In this document: piece after piece, positions 23,101 to 33,769 of the stretch | Position numbering within the stretch: position 1 is the stretch's first letter | Layout: every line of letters begins with the position of its first letter | From: Chamaecrista fasciculata | Lineage: Eukaryota; Streptophyta; Magnoliopsida; Fabales; Fabaceae | Assembly (NCBI GenBank): GCA_003254925.1 | Contig: QANZ01018886.1 | Location: 64,491-128,490, forward strand | Direction of reading: 5' to 3' | Length of the DNA stretch: 64,000 bases | Made by a program: the position numbers and the translations under genes | Notes under the pieces: generated by a model | Told to the model about the DNA's origin: nothing | Seen by the model: the letters and a program-made list of their open reading frames with translations, nothing else | Database searches by the model: none

Positions 23101-26100
23101 ATAAAACTATAAAATATAAGTTTATATGGTTTTTTTTCGTAAAAGTATGAACGTTTTATTTACCAATCTTAAAAAATGGAAGTTCTATTACAACAAAAAA
23201 TAAAATTAGATAGAAATATAGCCATATTTTATTAAAAAAATATAAAATTTACATTTTATAATATTTTAGAAGTACCCAAGTGTATTCATAGAACATGGGT
23301 ACGGGTACGTAGGTATGGCAACATTTTTGAAGTACCCGTCCTTCATAGGATACAATATTACAACCTTCCCAACTTTACAAACTTTGCATGAATAAGAAAA
23401 TTACGACTTAATATGTCAACATCTGACACACAGAATTAAAATAAGATCAAAATGAATGCTACCTGTACAACCAGAGCCGAAAGAGGCAACGGTGGAGAGC
23501 ATGCAGTAGCTCCTGCAGCAAATGCCTGAGCAAGTTTCTCAAATTCCCCAGTTACTAGTACCTCATCAAAGCCACCAGTAGAAACCTGCATCATCAAGAT
23601 AAGAATAAAAAATCTATCAACTTTTGGGGCAAAATTTCACATAAACAAGATAGATGACCTGACTCTAAATAATCAGGTCAATAACGCCATCAAGAAATAA
23701 CTTGGCTTTGTAATCTATTTAATATAGTTCCCAACATGACTACAGTTAGAAATTAACCTGCACCATAAGCATGACCTCTGCAATACCACCAAAATCTTCA
23801 GCATCAGCAACCTTATTTGTCCTCCCTTCTCGAACCTTAACATACAATTACAGAAACCAAAAAGCTTCAAGAAGTGACTAAATAGTTCACCTACTGCACC
23901 AAATTGGCAACTAACATGTAACATGACGATCACAAATGTTCTAGAAAATTTTAATTTTAAAAAAACATACTGTTAATTGGCGCCAAAATCCACTATTCTT
24001 AAATCTGTTCCAAACTGGTAAGTTTGAATCCTGCAGAAATTCCTGAAAGATAGAAGCATATCGGAGAGCAATCCTAGAAACGTTTGGACAGTCCACAGCT
24101 TCCTCAACTGCTGTCACACCTTCCCTGCCAGATTACTATAGTCAACAATTTGCATTACAAGCACTCAACAAACAAAGAGAATGCAGATTACCTGAAGTTT
24201 CCAAGCATGAATCCTACAGTTACTTTTCCTTGTAGAGAATAACCGACTGAAAATTCACACTTGTTACGATATCCATTTACAATCGGTGATCCAATAATAC
24301 CCTCCAATGTGCAAGGAAGACCACCTGGAGAAAATTTTTGGAAGATATGAGTCACTAAAATCATCAGGATATTTTTACAGTGGAATAAAAAATTACAGAA
24401 AGAAAACATAGGTGGAGAGCTAAATCATGAAAAATAAATTTTCCAAAAAAGATTATCAGATAAATAAAAAGTAAACCCTTCATCCAGTCTTCTCTCTCTT
24501 TATATATATATATATATATATTTTATATATATATACTCGTTCATGGGGATTTGGGGAAAACTTTTGGCGATGTATATACTACCTATGTCCCTAGACTTGA
24601 GAATCCACTCAGGAAGAGAGACGCCACTGGGACAAGCTTTACGAGCATTTCTAGTCTGTCAGAAAATACTTTATCCTTTAATTTTCAGAAACACAATTCT
24701 CAACAAAAGTAGGAAATAGAATCAGCAGGTATAACCAAAAAATTGTATATAATTATCTACTATAACTATAAAATGCAGAATAAAAACAATTGTAACTAAC
24801 AAGTTTTTTCAGAATCTGCATCAGAGCGCTTTTCTTGTGCTCTAATTGATCAACATAGGCCTTATGAGCTAGAGGAGTCACTACATCACGCAGGCTTCTT
24901 GTCTTTGACATGGAATCATCAACTGCCGCATTGGCACCATTGATCTCATCATTTGCATTCCCATTTGGGGAAGCACAGTTGCCAGTATTCTCCTTAGCTA
25001 ATGCAGCATCAGCATTTTGTTCAGATTCTGGGCAGAGGGTAACTTTTGAGTTATTTTTCTTTTCAAATGATCGTGGAATGACATCTGCAACCTTTAACTT
25101 TTTGCTGCCAACTGATTTGCCTTCCAGATCCTATTACAATAAGCAGTTTGACTAAAAACTAATTTCATTGCGTATGAATGAAGCAATGACTAAATGAATA
25201 ATAATTACCTTTGATGAGCTCTTCAATTGTTCTTGATCTTCAAAAGTGACAAATCCTAGCAGCATACCTTTCTTTTTCTTTGCAAATTTAAAAGGTATAC
25301 CCTAAATATGAAAAAGGGAGGATAAGAACCAAATACTTCATGATTTAGTGATTTACACACAACCTCAGCCATACTAGAGTATACACTTCCAAGAGAAATT
25401 TTTAAAATACTTTAAATAAATATAGTATCCACGCAAAAGAACAAGACCATGAGCATAGTACACCCCGTACACCCAAAAAAAAGAAGGAAAGAAACAAAAA
25501 GTTTGGAAGCTTTTGTGATCCTTTTGCTCCAATAATAACAAAGTCAGGTAGCCAATAGCATAGTATGCAACTATATACCAATACCATCATTGAAAGTTCT
25601 TGAAAACTATATTATAGCATGGCAGAAAAAAGAGTAATTCCGGTATGCCAACGTAAGAAGCCTTGATAAAAAATGTACTTTTTTTTTTCTGTTAGGTATT
25701 TTCAATTAAATAACAGAAGTTTTAATCTTAAGGAAAAAAAAGGCTTGGATGGCACAGCAACATGCAATTATATGCGTGTGTGTGTGTAGTCTTAGTAAAC
25801 AATCATGCCTCTTCATTAAGACAGGGCAGAGTTCAGATCCACATCCACTCTCACTCAGCTTCAGTATTGCTGATTAAGTCAAATACAGTCAAAGATTTTA
25901 TTACCAAAGTTACGACCTTGAACTTCAAGTCACTGTTAAGAGTAGCTTAATTTAGACAGGTGCTCGTTTACTTCACCCAAAGTTCAATTCAATATAGGCA
26001 TATTTACAATATTCAAGTTTTATATCCTCCCTACTCCCTAAAAATTAAAACAAAAAAATACAAAGAAGTAGAAGAACCTCAGAACGGGTTTTAATCAGTG

Positions 26101-26662
26101 TAAGTGAAACTCAGAACAAACTTGCCTCTTCGTTGAGAAAATTCCTCAAGTTCTCCGAGGCCCACTTTCTCGGTAAATGCACCAAGCATTTGCTAAGCGA
26201 GTGATTGGAACCATCATTGTCATCAACATCAGCATCATCAACAACAACCTCAGTCATCATAACACCCATGGAAACAGGGAATTTCTCACCCGTATCAGTT
26301 TTCATAGCCTTCTTTGCCCGTACAGACGTAGGGTCCCAGGTGTTATCAGGGCGAGGTCGCAGCTCCTCTTCGCCATGGGCATAGCGGCAGTCGCTACCAT
26401 GGCTACAGGAGCCATCATTGCGCCGGAAATAAGAACAGAGGCTAGTTTTCCACAAAGGATTTTGGGAGGGATCTGCGGCCACCGACTCTGATTCCTCTCT
26501 CTTCCGTTTCTCACCGGAAACGACATCGTCGGAAGGTTGATCAGTCGACGTCGGAGGTTCCTGATTGATTTGAGTATTCTCAGGGGAAGCGTCGATTGGA
26601 TCGGAAGGGTTTAGGGTTTTAGAGGAAGGAAGTGCAAGTTCAGTATCCACAGTTTCTGCCAT
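20141..26662 (-). CDS. TRM2: CCCH zinc-finger tRNA (uracil-5-)-methyltransferase, TrmA/TRM2 family
   Basis: SAM-dependent methylation of uridine in tRNA (m5U54 in characterised TrmA/Trm2 enzymes). Fourteen exons on the minus strand: 26662-26126, 25301-25209, 25130-24801, 24655-24583, 24324-24192, 24124-23971, 23835-23758, 23585-23463, 22522-22352, 22267-22133, 21909-21814, 21607-21320, 20515-20472, 20387-20141. All phases fit, giving 833 aa. Visible: CCCH finger C76, C86, C92, H96; an RNA-binding-like segment (KKKKGMLLGFVTFED); the conserved YRNKCEFSVGY; SPTAFFQVNT; SAM loop DICCGTGTIGL from 591; VDPPRAGLHP; catalytic SCNP with Cys756; and C-terminal HTEHCE with the candidate base glutamate. 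Intron 1 uses a GC donor (AG|GCAAGT); intron 8 contains a hAT element. Very similar in layout to Arabidopsis At2g28450 (from memory). An acidic/Gly insert separates the SAM fold from VDPPRAG. Confidence 0.93.
23003..23348. mobile_element. Non-autonomous hAT element in intron 8 of TRM2, TSD GATACAAT
   Basis: The 8-bp GATACAAT lies at 22995-23002 and 23349-23356. The element ends are CTATGTTGCACTTGAACGGG and, on the opposite strand, CTATGAAGGACGGGTACTTC, both leading into GGGTACGGGTACG-type repeats. It is 346 bp with an AT-rich centre and no coding capacity. The 8-bp duplication is the hAT signature. Confidence 0.85.
24500..24535. repeat. (TA)n microsatellite in intron 4 of TRM2
   Basis: Two adjacent TA tracts separated by TTT, between exons 4 and 5. 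Confidence 0.9.
25302..26125 (-). other. GC-AG intron 1 of the TRM2 gene
   Basis: Exon 1 ends GAAGAG followed by GCAAGTTTG. The next exon starts after ATATTTAG with GGTATACC. A GC donor in the context AG|GCAAGT matches the strong consensus of the minor GC-AG class. Using the nearby GTTTG as donor breaks the frame within a few codons, and the frame reads into a stop if the intron is retained. The junction joins EE to GIPFKFAKKKK. Confidence 0.8.
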
Positions 26663-26849
26663 TGGAGACTGCTTATTCGGCTTACTGGCTTCTTCACTGC
26701 TTCAAAAAGCGAGAAGTAACGAACAGAACAAAAGAACAAGCCCAATCTTCGTTTCTGTAGTTTGTAACCACCCCACAAGTCCACAACCCACAAAACAAGG
26801 TCACATCTTAATAACAAATTAGAAATAAGGGTTTTTTTAGATTTATTCA
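26663..26849. other. 5' flank of TRM2
   Basis: The space between the TRM2 start codon and the Mutator-type element; it should contain the 5' untranslated region and core promoter. No motif stands out. Confidence 0.4.
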
Positions 26850-26858
26850 TAAACAAAA

Positions 26859-27389
26859 GGTCAAAGGATCATTTTGGTCCTAAATGTATGTCCTAATGTT
26901 CATTTTGGTCCATTATGTTTCAAAAAGTTCAAATTGGTCTTAAATGTTGGAAAAATGATTCATTTTGGTCCTAAATATTGATAACATGTTTCATTTTGGT
27001 CTCAAACTATTGAATTTGGTTATATTTCTCTAGTCTCTCATTTCAAGTTCAAAGGACTTATTAAGAGTAACTCGTAACTCTGAATTCGTCGTATTTGAAT
27101 TTGAAACGAGAGAGATATGATCAACTTTGCTTGTTTGATTATGAAACGAGAGGTCTACTTTTAAGACCAATTTGACCTCGTTTGTTGACGACTCCAACTG
27201 AATAGAGAAAGTACTCTTTGAGAACAATACATAGCTCTAAACTCGTCACATTTGAACTTGAAACAAGCCATATTCAATAGTTGGGACTAAAATGAAACAT
27301 TTTGCAAACATTTAGGACCAATTTGAACATTTTGAAACATAATGGACCAAAATGAACATTACATTTAGGACCAAAATGACCCTTTAACC
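26859..27389. mobile_element. Mutator-type non-autonomous element, TSD TAAACAAAA
   Basis: The 9-bp TAAACAAAA is at 26850-26858 and 27390-27398. Inverted ends are GGTCAAAGGATCATTTTGG and GGTTAAAGGGTCATTTTGG. The long inverted arms (over 100 bp) are built from TTTTGGTCCTAAATG and TTCATTTTGGTCCATTATG units. The interior carries no gene. A 9-bp duplication with long arms is typical of Mutator-like elements. It sits about 190 bp upstream of the TRM2 start codon. Confidence 0.85.
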
Positions 27390-27412
27390 TAAACAAAATT
27401 ATGTATTATTTG

Positions 27413-27484
27413 GTAAATTTGCTACTTTTTTTTTTTGCTACCCATCAAACTTTTTTTTTTGGCCAATCTCTACCCATCAAACTT
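27413..27484. repeat. Nested micro-insertions of T-runs with direct repeats
   Basis: CTACCCATCAAACTT occurs at 27438-27452 and 27470-27484, with a T-run and GGCCAATCT between. Immediately to the left TTTGCTAC brackets another T-run. Read as A-runs these are GGCC(A)n-type inserts like those elsewhere in the window. Confidence 0.55.
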
Positions 27485-27713
27485 GTTACCTTCGGAGATT
27501 GGAAATCATTTTCAACAATATATTATATAAAATAACTAAATAATTTAAAAGTAGGCTTTGTGGTACATTTTTCATAATTGTCAATATTAATGTACGTATT
27601 TTATACACTATTCATTTTTTTCTCTTAGTTGCGACTTTTGTTCTAATTTTGTACCCTAATTTCTCTCCAAGCAAATCATTGTCTGTATTTACACTATTGT
27701 CAATTACTATGTT

Positions 27714-27760
27714 AAAATTCATTTAGTTTTTTTTTTTTTGCCGGTCAAAATTCGTTTAGT
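27714..27760. repeat. Micro-insertion of T-run plus GCCGGTC in a 14-bp duplication
   Basis: AAAATTCATTTAGT at 27714-27727 and AAAATTCGTTTAGT at 27747-27760 (one mismatch) bracket a T-run followed by GCCGGTC. Confidence 0.6.
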
Positions 27761-28122
27761 CCAAATATCTAAATAGTAGAACTTCAAATTCAATCAAAAC
27801 AACAGCATTCCAGTTTCACTCATTAACCATACGCAAATCTCAAGGCTAGAGCTTCAAATATAAAAATAGAAGAGGAAAAAACATGCCCATTATAACCCAT
27901 CAACAACCACACCTAAACGGTTTCTACAAAGAATACCTGCAACTTCCTAGACATTGATCTTAAAACATATGGAGGAGGAAAAGCCCAATGAGAATATTTG
28001 CCCCAAAAGACAGTCACAATCCTTGGTATCTTCAAAACATGAGACAAACATATTCTTATCCAAGTTGGCTATATCAATCGTCTTTCTAAGAATTTACCCT
28101 TTATCATTGATTTCACAATATT

Positions 28123-28218
28123 ACAGTTAAGTATTCTCATCATAAGTTTACTGTAAAGGATATTAAACTTACAGTTAAGTATTCTCATCATTAGTTTACT
28201 ATAAAGGATATTAAACTT
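28123..28218. repeat. 48-bp tandem duplication across a transposon boundary
   Basis: A 48-bp unit starting ACAGTTAAGTATTCTCATCA is present at 28123-28170 and 28171-28218. Each copy contains flank sequence, the TTTAC target site and the first bases of the copia LTR (TGTAAAGG in the first, TATAAAGG in the second). The duplication therefore happened after the element inserted. Confidence 0.85.
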
Positions 28219-28352
28219 CTGAGTTAGTTAGCTGTTATTTCTATTACATTTTAGGCATTTGTATTCTGTATTCTTCTCGTTGTAATCCTGATCTATAGAT
28301 ACTTGTACATTTCATTTGGTAATAAGAGCTAAGTTATAGGCAAAGATCAAGA

Positions 28353-31300
28353 ATGACGGCAAATCAAGAACAAGATGCGTCGATGTCGACGGCAGCTCAA
28401 GGAGTTGCCGACATGGAGGATTTCGTGCAAAGTTTGATGAAGAGTGACGAGCCGTCATGGGCACTACACAGTTCCGATCAACCAGGGCTCATGATGGTTT
28501 CAACTTCGTTGACTAGTGCAAATTTCCTCACCTATAGTGTGAGTAAGGATTGAAAATTGCCTTAGGAGCGAAGGACAAACTCGGGTTCATCAATGAAAGT
28601 TTAAAGCCTCCTACTGGTGACAAAGCTTTGTCAAAATGGCAGAATGCAGACCAAATGATCCATTCTTGGATTCTTAATGTTATTGGTAAGCCTTTGTCAG
28701 ACCAATTCGTCTATTTTCCATCTTCTTTTTCATTATGGCAAGAGTTGGAAGGGAGGTTTGGTGTTAGTAGTGCCCTCAGTTGTACAAATTGCAGAGACAA
28801 CAGATTAATCTTGAGCAGGGAGATGATTCCGTGACGAAATATTATGGAAATTTATATAGGTGCTGGGATGAGATGGCTTAGCTTGAACTTATCTTGTTGT
28901 GTGATTGTTATAATCACAAACAAGAAGACTCTGGAGAGGGAGTCTAGGAGAAAATTAAATCAGTTTTTGATGGGCTTGAATGATTCTTATGAGACTCTAT
29001 GAAGTTAGATTCTGAGTCTTGATCCATTGCCTAATGTGACTAAGGCATATTCTACGGTGGTTCGTAATGAACAAGAGAAGGATGCTAAGATGACTTTTGC
29101 TCCTAATGTAGGGCTATGGTTTCTAAGAATTTTAAAGGGGGTGGTGATTGGAAAAATAATAAAAAGAAAGATAATAAGAAAGTTATTTGTGAACATTGTA
29201 ATGTTCCAGGTCATAGTAGAGATTCTTGTTTCAAGTTGGTTGGGTACCCAGATTGGTATACTAAGATGAAGAAGAATGGACAACCTTCTAAGAAGCAAGG
29301 AATAGGGGTGGTAGCTGTTGCAGTAAGTTCGAATGTTGATGTTGTTTCTAATTCTAGTAAAACCCCAGATTTTTTTTGCTTTGTTTGCACAGTTCATGCA
29401 TTATGAATTGGCAAAGGTGAATAAGGGTAAAAGCATTGCAGAAGAGTATGATAGCTTTGTCAATTCCACCGAGTTCGTAGGTATTTCTTCCCCATACAAC
29501 TCTATTTCTTCTGGTTTTTGGATAGTTAACACAGGAGCTACCTGTCATATGTGCTATGAGTTACATCTTCTACATGACATCACTATTCTGTCACAACCTA
29601 GATTAGTTCATTTACACAATGATAGTTCAATGAAGATTAATCAAGTAGGCAAGGCAGTCATTAATCCAGATTTGGTTTTAGAAGATGTTCTTTATGTACC
29701 CACTTTTTAGTATAATTTGTTGTCTATTAAGAAGGTTATAAAGGATGGTTACATGGCTGTTTTTGATCAATCTGCATGTTTCATATAGGACCAGAAGATT
29801 ACAAGGGTTTTGGCTAAAGGAGAAACGTTGGGGAATTTGTATGTGTTGAAACAAGAATTTTCTAGAAATGATGTTTGTAATAATGTAGTTTCTTCTAGGA
29901 ATTCAGTTTTAGATTTATGGCACAAACGCATGGGGCATGCACCTGTGTATGTTTTAAAGCATGCTTTATTACCTGTAGTAGAATCTCATGATGCTTGTGT
30001 CATTTTTCATAAAGCAAAGCAGCATAGATTACCTTTTCCAAATAGTTCTACCTACATCATTAATAGATTGCCATTTGCTTTGCTAAAATGGAAAAATCCT
30101 TATGAATTACTGTATGGGAAGAGTCCTGATTATTCTAGGTTGAAGGTGTTTGGTTGTTTGGCGTTTGCTTCTAATACTGTGCCTCTAAAGGATAAATTTG
30201 GTCCTCAAGCATTTAAGTGTGTATTTTTGGGATATGTTGCTAGTTAAAAGAGATATAAATTGTTTGATTTGGAGAATGATAAACTGATTATTTCTAGAGA
30301 TGTTATGTTTTAATAGGAAATCTTTGCTTTTTCAGCTGCTTCTATTCCTTCTAATGAATCTTGTCCTTTACCTATTTCCTTTTCAAAACCAATCCAATCA
30401 CATTCCAATGATATAAAACTTCCTATTTTGCCTACAAAAATAAATTCACAGCCCAATTCTCAATCGCAACCAGATTCTTTACCCATAGAAATAAATAACC
30501 AAACCGATTCCCAAACCCAATAAGATTTTATACCTTCTAATTCTTCTTCACCTAATATATCCTCTTCTGATAGTGAATCTGTTACTGATTCTGCAGATTC
30601 ACTACCCATGTTTTCACATATTCCATTAAACCCTCCTTTACAGCCAAATCCAAACATTCCTATCAAAACTTCCCAACGAACCATAAAACCTCCATCTTGG
30701 TTGAGTGACTATATATGCAGTAATGTGACAGATTCTAGAAATTCTTTTAATCTGGAAGATGTTCAGTTCACTCCTCGATATACTGCTTTCATGAACAATA
30801 TTACTCAACTCAAGGAACCTCAATCCTATAAAGAAGTAGCCAAGTATACAGAGTGGTGTGAGACTATGGAGAAGGAATTAATGGCCTTAGAAAAGAACAA
30901 CACTTGGGAGATTACTGAATTACCCGCCGGAAAGCAATCCATTGGCTCAAAATGGGTTTACAAGAGAAAATTGAATCCAGATGGGTCTGTGGAGAGGTAT
31001 AAGGCAAGGCTGGTTGCAAAGAGGTATAATCAAGTGGAAGGAGTTGATTATTTCGATTGTTATTCACATGTAGCAAAGTAAGTTACTGTGAGGACAGTTT
31101 TGGCTTTGAGTACTATGAAGGGTTGGGCATTACACCAGCTGGATATAAACAATGATTTTTTGCATGGTTATCTTCATGAGGAGGTCTACTTGAAGCCACC
31201 ACAAGGATATACTAAGGCTCAACCGGGGCAAGTTTGTAAGTTGAAGAAGTCTCTCTATGGTTTGAAGTAAGCCTCAAGAGAATGGAATTCCGAATTTACT

Positions 31301-32240
31301 TCAAAGTTGATTTCTTTTGGTTTTAAGCAGTCTGAATATGACCACTGCTTATTTACTTTGAAATTGGGTGCAATTTTCCTTATCCTATTGGTATATGTTG
31401 ATGGTGTCTTGATAACAGGTAAGGATGAATCTCAAATTCTTAAAGTGAATGAATTTCTTCACTCAACCTTCACTATTAAGGATTTGGGATATGCAAGGTA
31501 TTTTCTAAGGATTGAAATTGCAAGATCTATTACAGGAACTTTTATTTCCCAAAGAAAATACATAACTGATATTGTCAGTTCTACTGGTTTGCAAAATGCA
31601 AAATCAGTAGCCATTCCTATGCCACGAGGACACAAATTTTCAGAAAATTCTCTTGTTTTTAATGAACCTGAAGCTTACAAAAGATTGGTGGGTAGACTTC
31701 TGTACTTAAACATGACTAGTCACTAGACATGACATTACTTATTCGGTTCAAAGATTGAGTCAACATGTAGCAACACCAACAGAAGATCATTGGAGTGCAG
31801 CTTTGTAAGTGGTTAGATATCTCAAAGGTACTCTAACTATGGGTTTGTTTTATAGAACAGATTCAGATTTTACATTGACATCTTTCAGTGATTCAGATTG
31901 GGCTTCATGCCTTACTACTAGAAAGTCTACAATAGGCTATTGCATCTTACTTAAAAGTTCTTTGATCTCCTGGAAATCAAAGAAGCAGACTACTGTGTTT
32001 AGGTCCTCTTGTGAAGCCGAATACAGAAGCATGGCTTCATGTGTATGCGAATTGATGTTGTGTATGCGAATTGATGTGGTTATCCTACTTGCTTTCTGAT
32101 ATGGGCATTACATTTCCTACTCCTATACCATTCAATTGTGACAACAAAACTGCCTTACACATCACGTCTAATCCAGTTTTTCATGAAAGAACCAAACACA
32201 TCGACATTGACTGTCATGTGGTTTGACAGCAGTACAAGTT
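28353..32240 (+). pseudogene. Broken copia gag-pol of the 28152-32541 element
   Basis: Gag starts MTANQEQDASM at 28353. A CCHC knuckle (CEHCNVPGHSRDSC) is near 29190-29235. The protease motif reads WIVNTGATCHM (normally a DSGA-type Asp, here Asn) near 29520. The pre-integrase zinc motif (HKRMGH..CVIFHKAKQ) is near 29920-30020. The integrase catalytic core is missing: the frame jumps from PFPNSS at about 30050 straight to the domain's C-terminal region (YIINRLP, NPYELLYGKSPDYS). Reverse transcriptase runs about 30840-31720, with the YVDD box changed to YVDG. RNase H runs about 31800-32230. In-frame stops fall after 29709, 30246, 31080, 31268 and 31725. Confidence 0.9.
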
Positions 32241-32378
32241 GGATTTTTATAAGGCCCTAGTTTGTGTCTTCTCAGTTGCAATTGGCGGATGTTTTCACCA
32301 AATCCCTTTCAGAGCCTCAATTTACTTTTATTTTGGACAAGTTGGGTGTTTCTTCAAACATATCCAACTTGAGGGGGA

Positions 32379-32541
32379 TGTAAAGGATATTAAACTACTG
32401 AGTTACTTAGTTGTTATTTCTGTTACATTTTAGGCACTTGTATTATGTATTCTTTCAGTTGTAATCATGGTCTATAAATACTTGTACACTTCATTTCATT
32501 TGGTAATAAGAAAATACAGATTACACTTAGTGTTTTGCACA
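32379..32541 (+). repeat. Right LTR of the first copia element
   Basis: 163 bp from TGTAAAGG to GCACA, with a TATA-like CTATAAATAC. Alignable to 28200-28328 at the left end of the element. Confidence 0.85.
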
Positions 32542-32546
32542 TTTAC

Positions 32547-33769
32547 CGACCAATGTCTTTTCATCAACACACTCGTGGTTATCATGAGAACATTGTAGAT
32601 CCACAACCTCATAAACAAAAGAAGTGAGTAACAACTCCATAACGATACCAAGTAACAGTTGCACAAAGAAAATGAAAGAACACACTAAACAATACACAAA
32701 GCACTCTAAGGCTATGTTTAGGAGTTTAAGTGAGAATAAAAAGGAATGGAAAGAAATGAAATTGAGTGGAATGACTTGAGTAGATACATTGTTTGGAAGT
32801 TATCATTAATGGAATGAATGGACACCGGTTATTTTTGTTTGAAAGTTATCATTAATGGATGGCCAACAAGGGCTTGGGCCATTCTACATTTCTACTCCTT
32901 CCTCATATCATGCAATGATGCAAACATAAATTTGATCTGTTTTGGCCATTCCATTCCCTCCCTGACCATCCATCCAAAAATTCCCTAAAGACAAATCTCT
33001 CATAGCATAAGAACAGTAGAGAAGTTGTTCTGAAGGTTGACAAGATCATTTGCAAGACTATATCAAATTTTTATCCAATTACTGATTAGATTTTAAAGAA
33101 AGGTAGAGATCAATAAGATTAATAAGTAAACTAGCCACTATTAAGACACTGACTGGTACTTCTTGAAAGGGGAACAAAGTTTTCTATGATGACAAGACAT
33201 GTAATTTGCACAAACATCACGTTCATATACCTACAGGGGAGATCATGTACTTTGTTCCGATGATGACATATCAAGTCATTTCCTCTCAGACAGAAGAAAT
33301 TATACTGATTTAAACAACAAACAAAATTATGCATCTCTTCCTTTTGTTACTATTTTCAAGGAATCCATGATATAACAATGTTTCTGCAACATCCTTATTT
33401 GCATCGCTTTTCTGACACCATTGAGTTGATCATCAAGGTTTATGCTCCCCTTCAGAATGAATCCGGGTTCCCTTGGAAAGTTACAGATCCAGGCTTCATG
33501 GTTTTTCCTCTAAAATGAGGAGAGATCTGTCAATGCAGGAAACAGATAGATGCTAAGTTTTACAACCCCAGAAATCTCATGGATGACATGCTGACATTGA
33601 TGGTTTCAAAAACTAAGGAAATTTAAGAGGATGTAGAAACCAAGAGATTTTACTGTATAGTGGATGCAACCTGAAATTATCACTGGTGGAAATGGTGTCC
33701 CAATATTGAAATTACAATTCGGAAAACCAGGAAAAAAAAACATCTTACATGACTTTTAAATGAAGACCA
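32547..33769. other. Intergenic and 3' flank of the LOG2-like gene
   Basis: No gene supported. The last few hundred bases should include the 3' untranslated region of the minus-strand RING gene. A duplicated AGTTATCATTAATGGA word lies near 32800-32860. Confidence 0.45.

Larger units (their letters stand above)
28152..32541 (+). mobile_element. Decayed Ty1/copia LTR retrotransposon, TSD TTTAC
   Basis: TTTAC flanks both sides (28147-28151 and 32542-32546). Left LTR remnant 28152 to about 28328, right LTR 32379-32541 (TGTAAAGG to TTTTGCACA). A purine tract TTGAGGGGGA precedes the right LTR. The order of domains (gag, zinc knuckle, protease, pre-integrase, integrase remnant, reverse transcriptase, RNase H) is that of copia. 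The left LTR lacks its last ~35 bp and the primer-binding site is damaged. The interior is broken by many stops, so the element cannot be autonomous. Confidence 0.9.
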
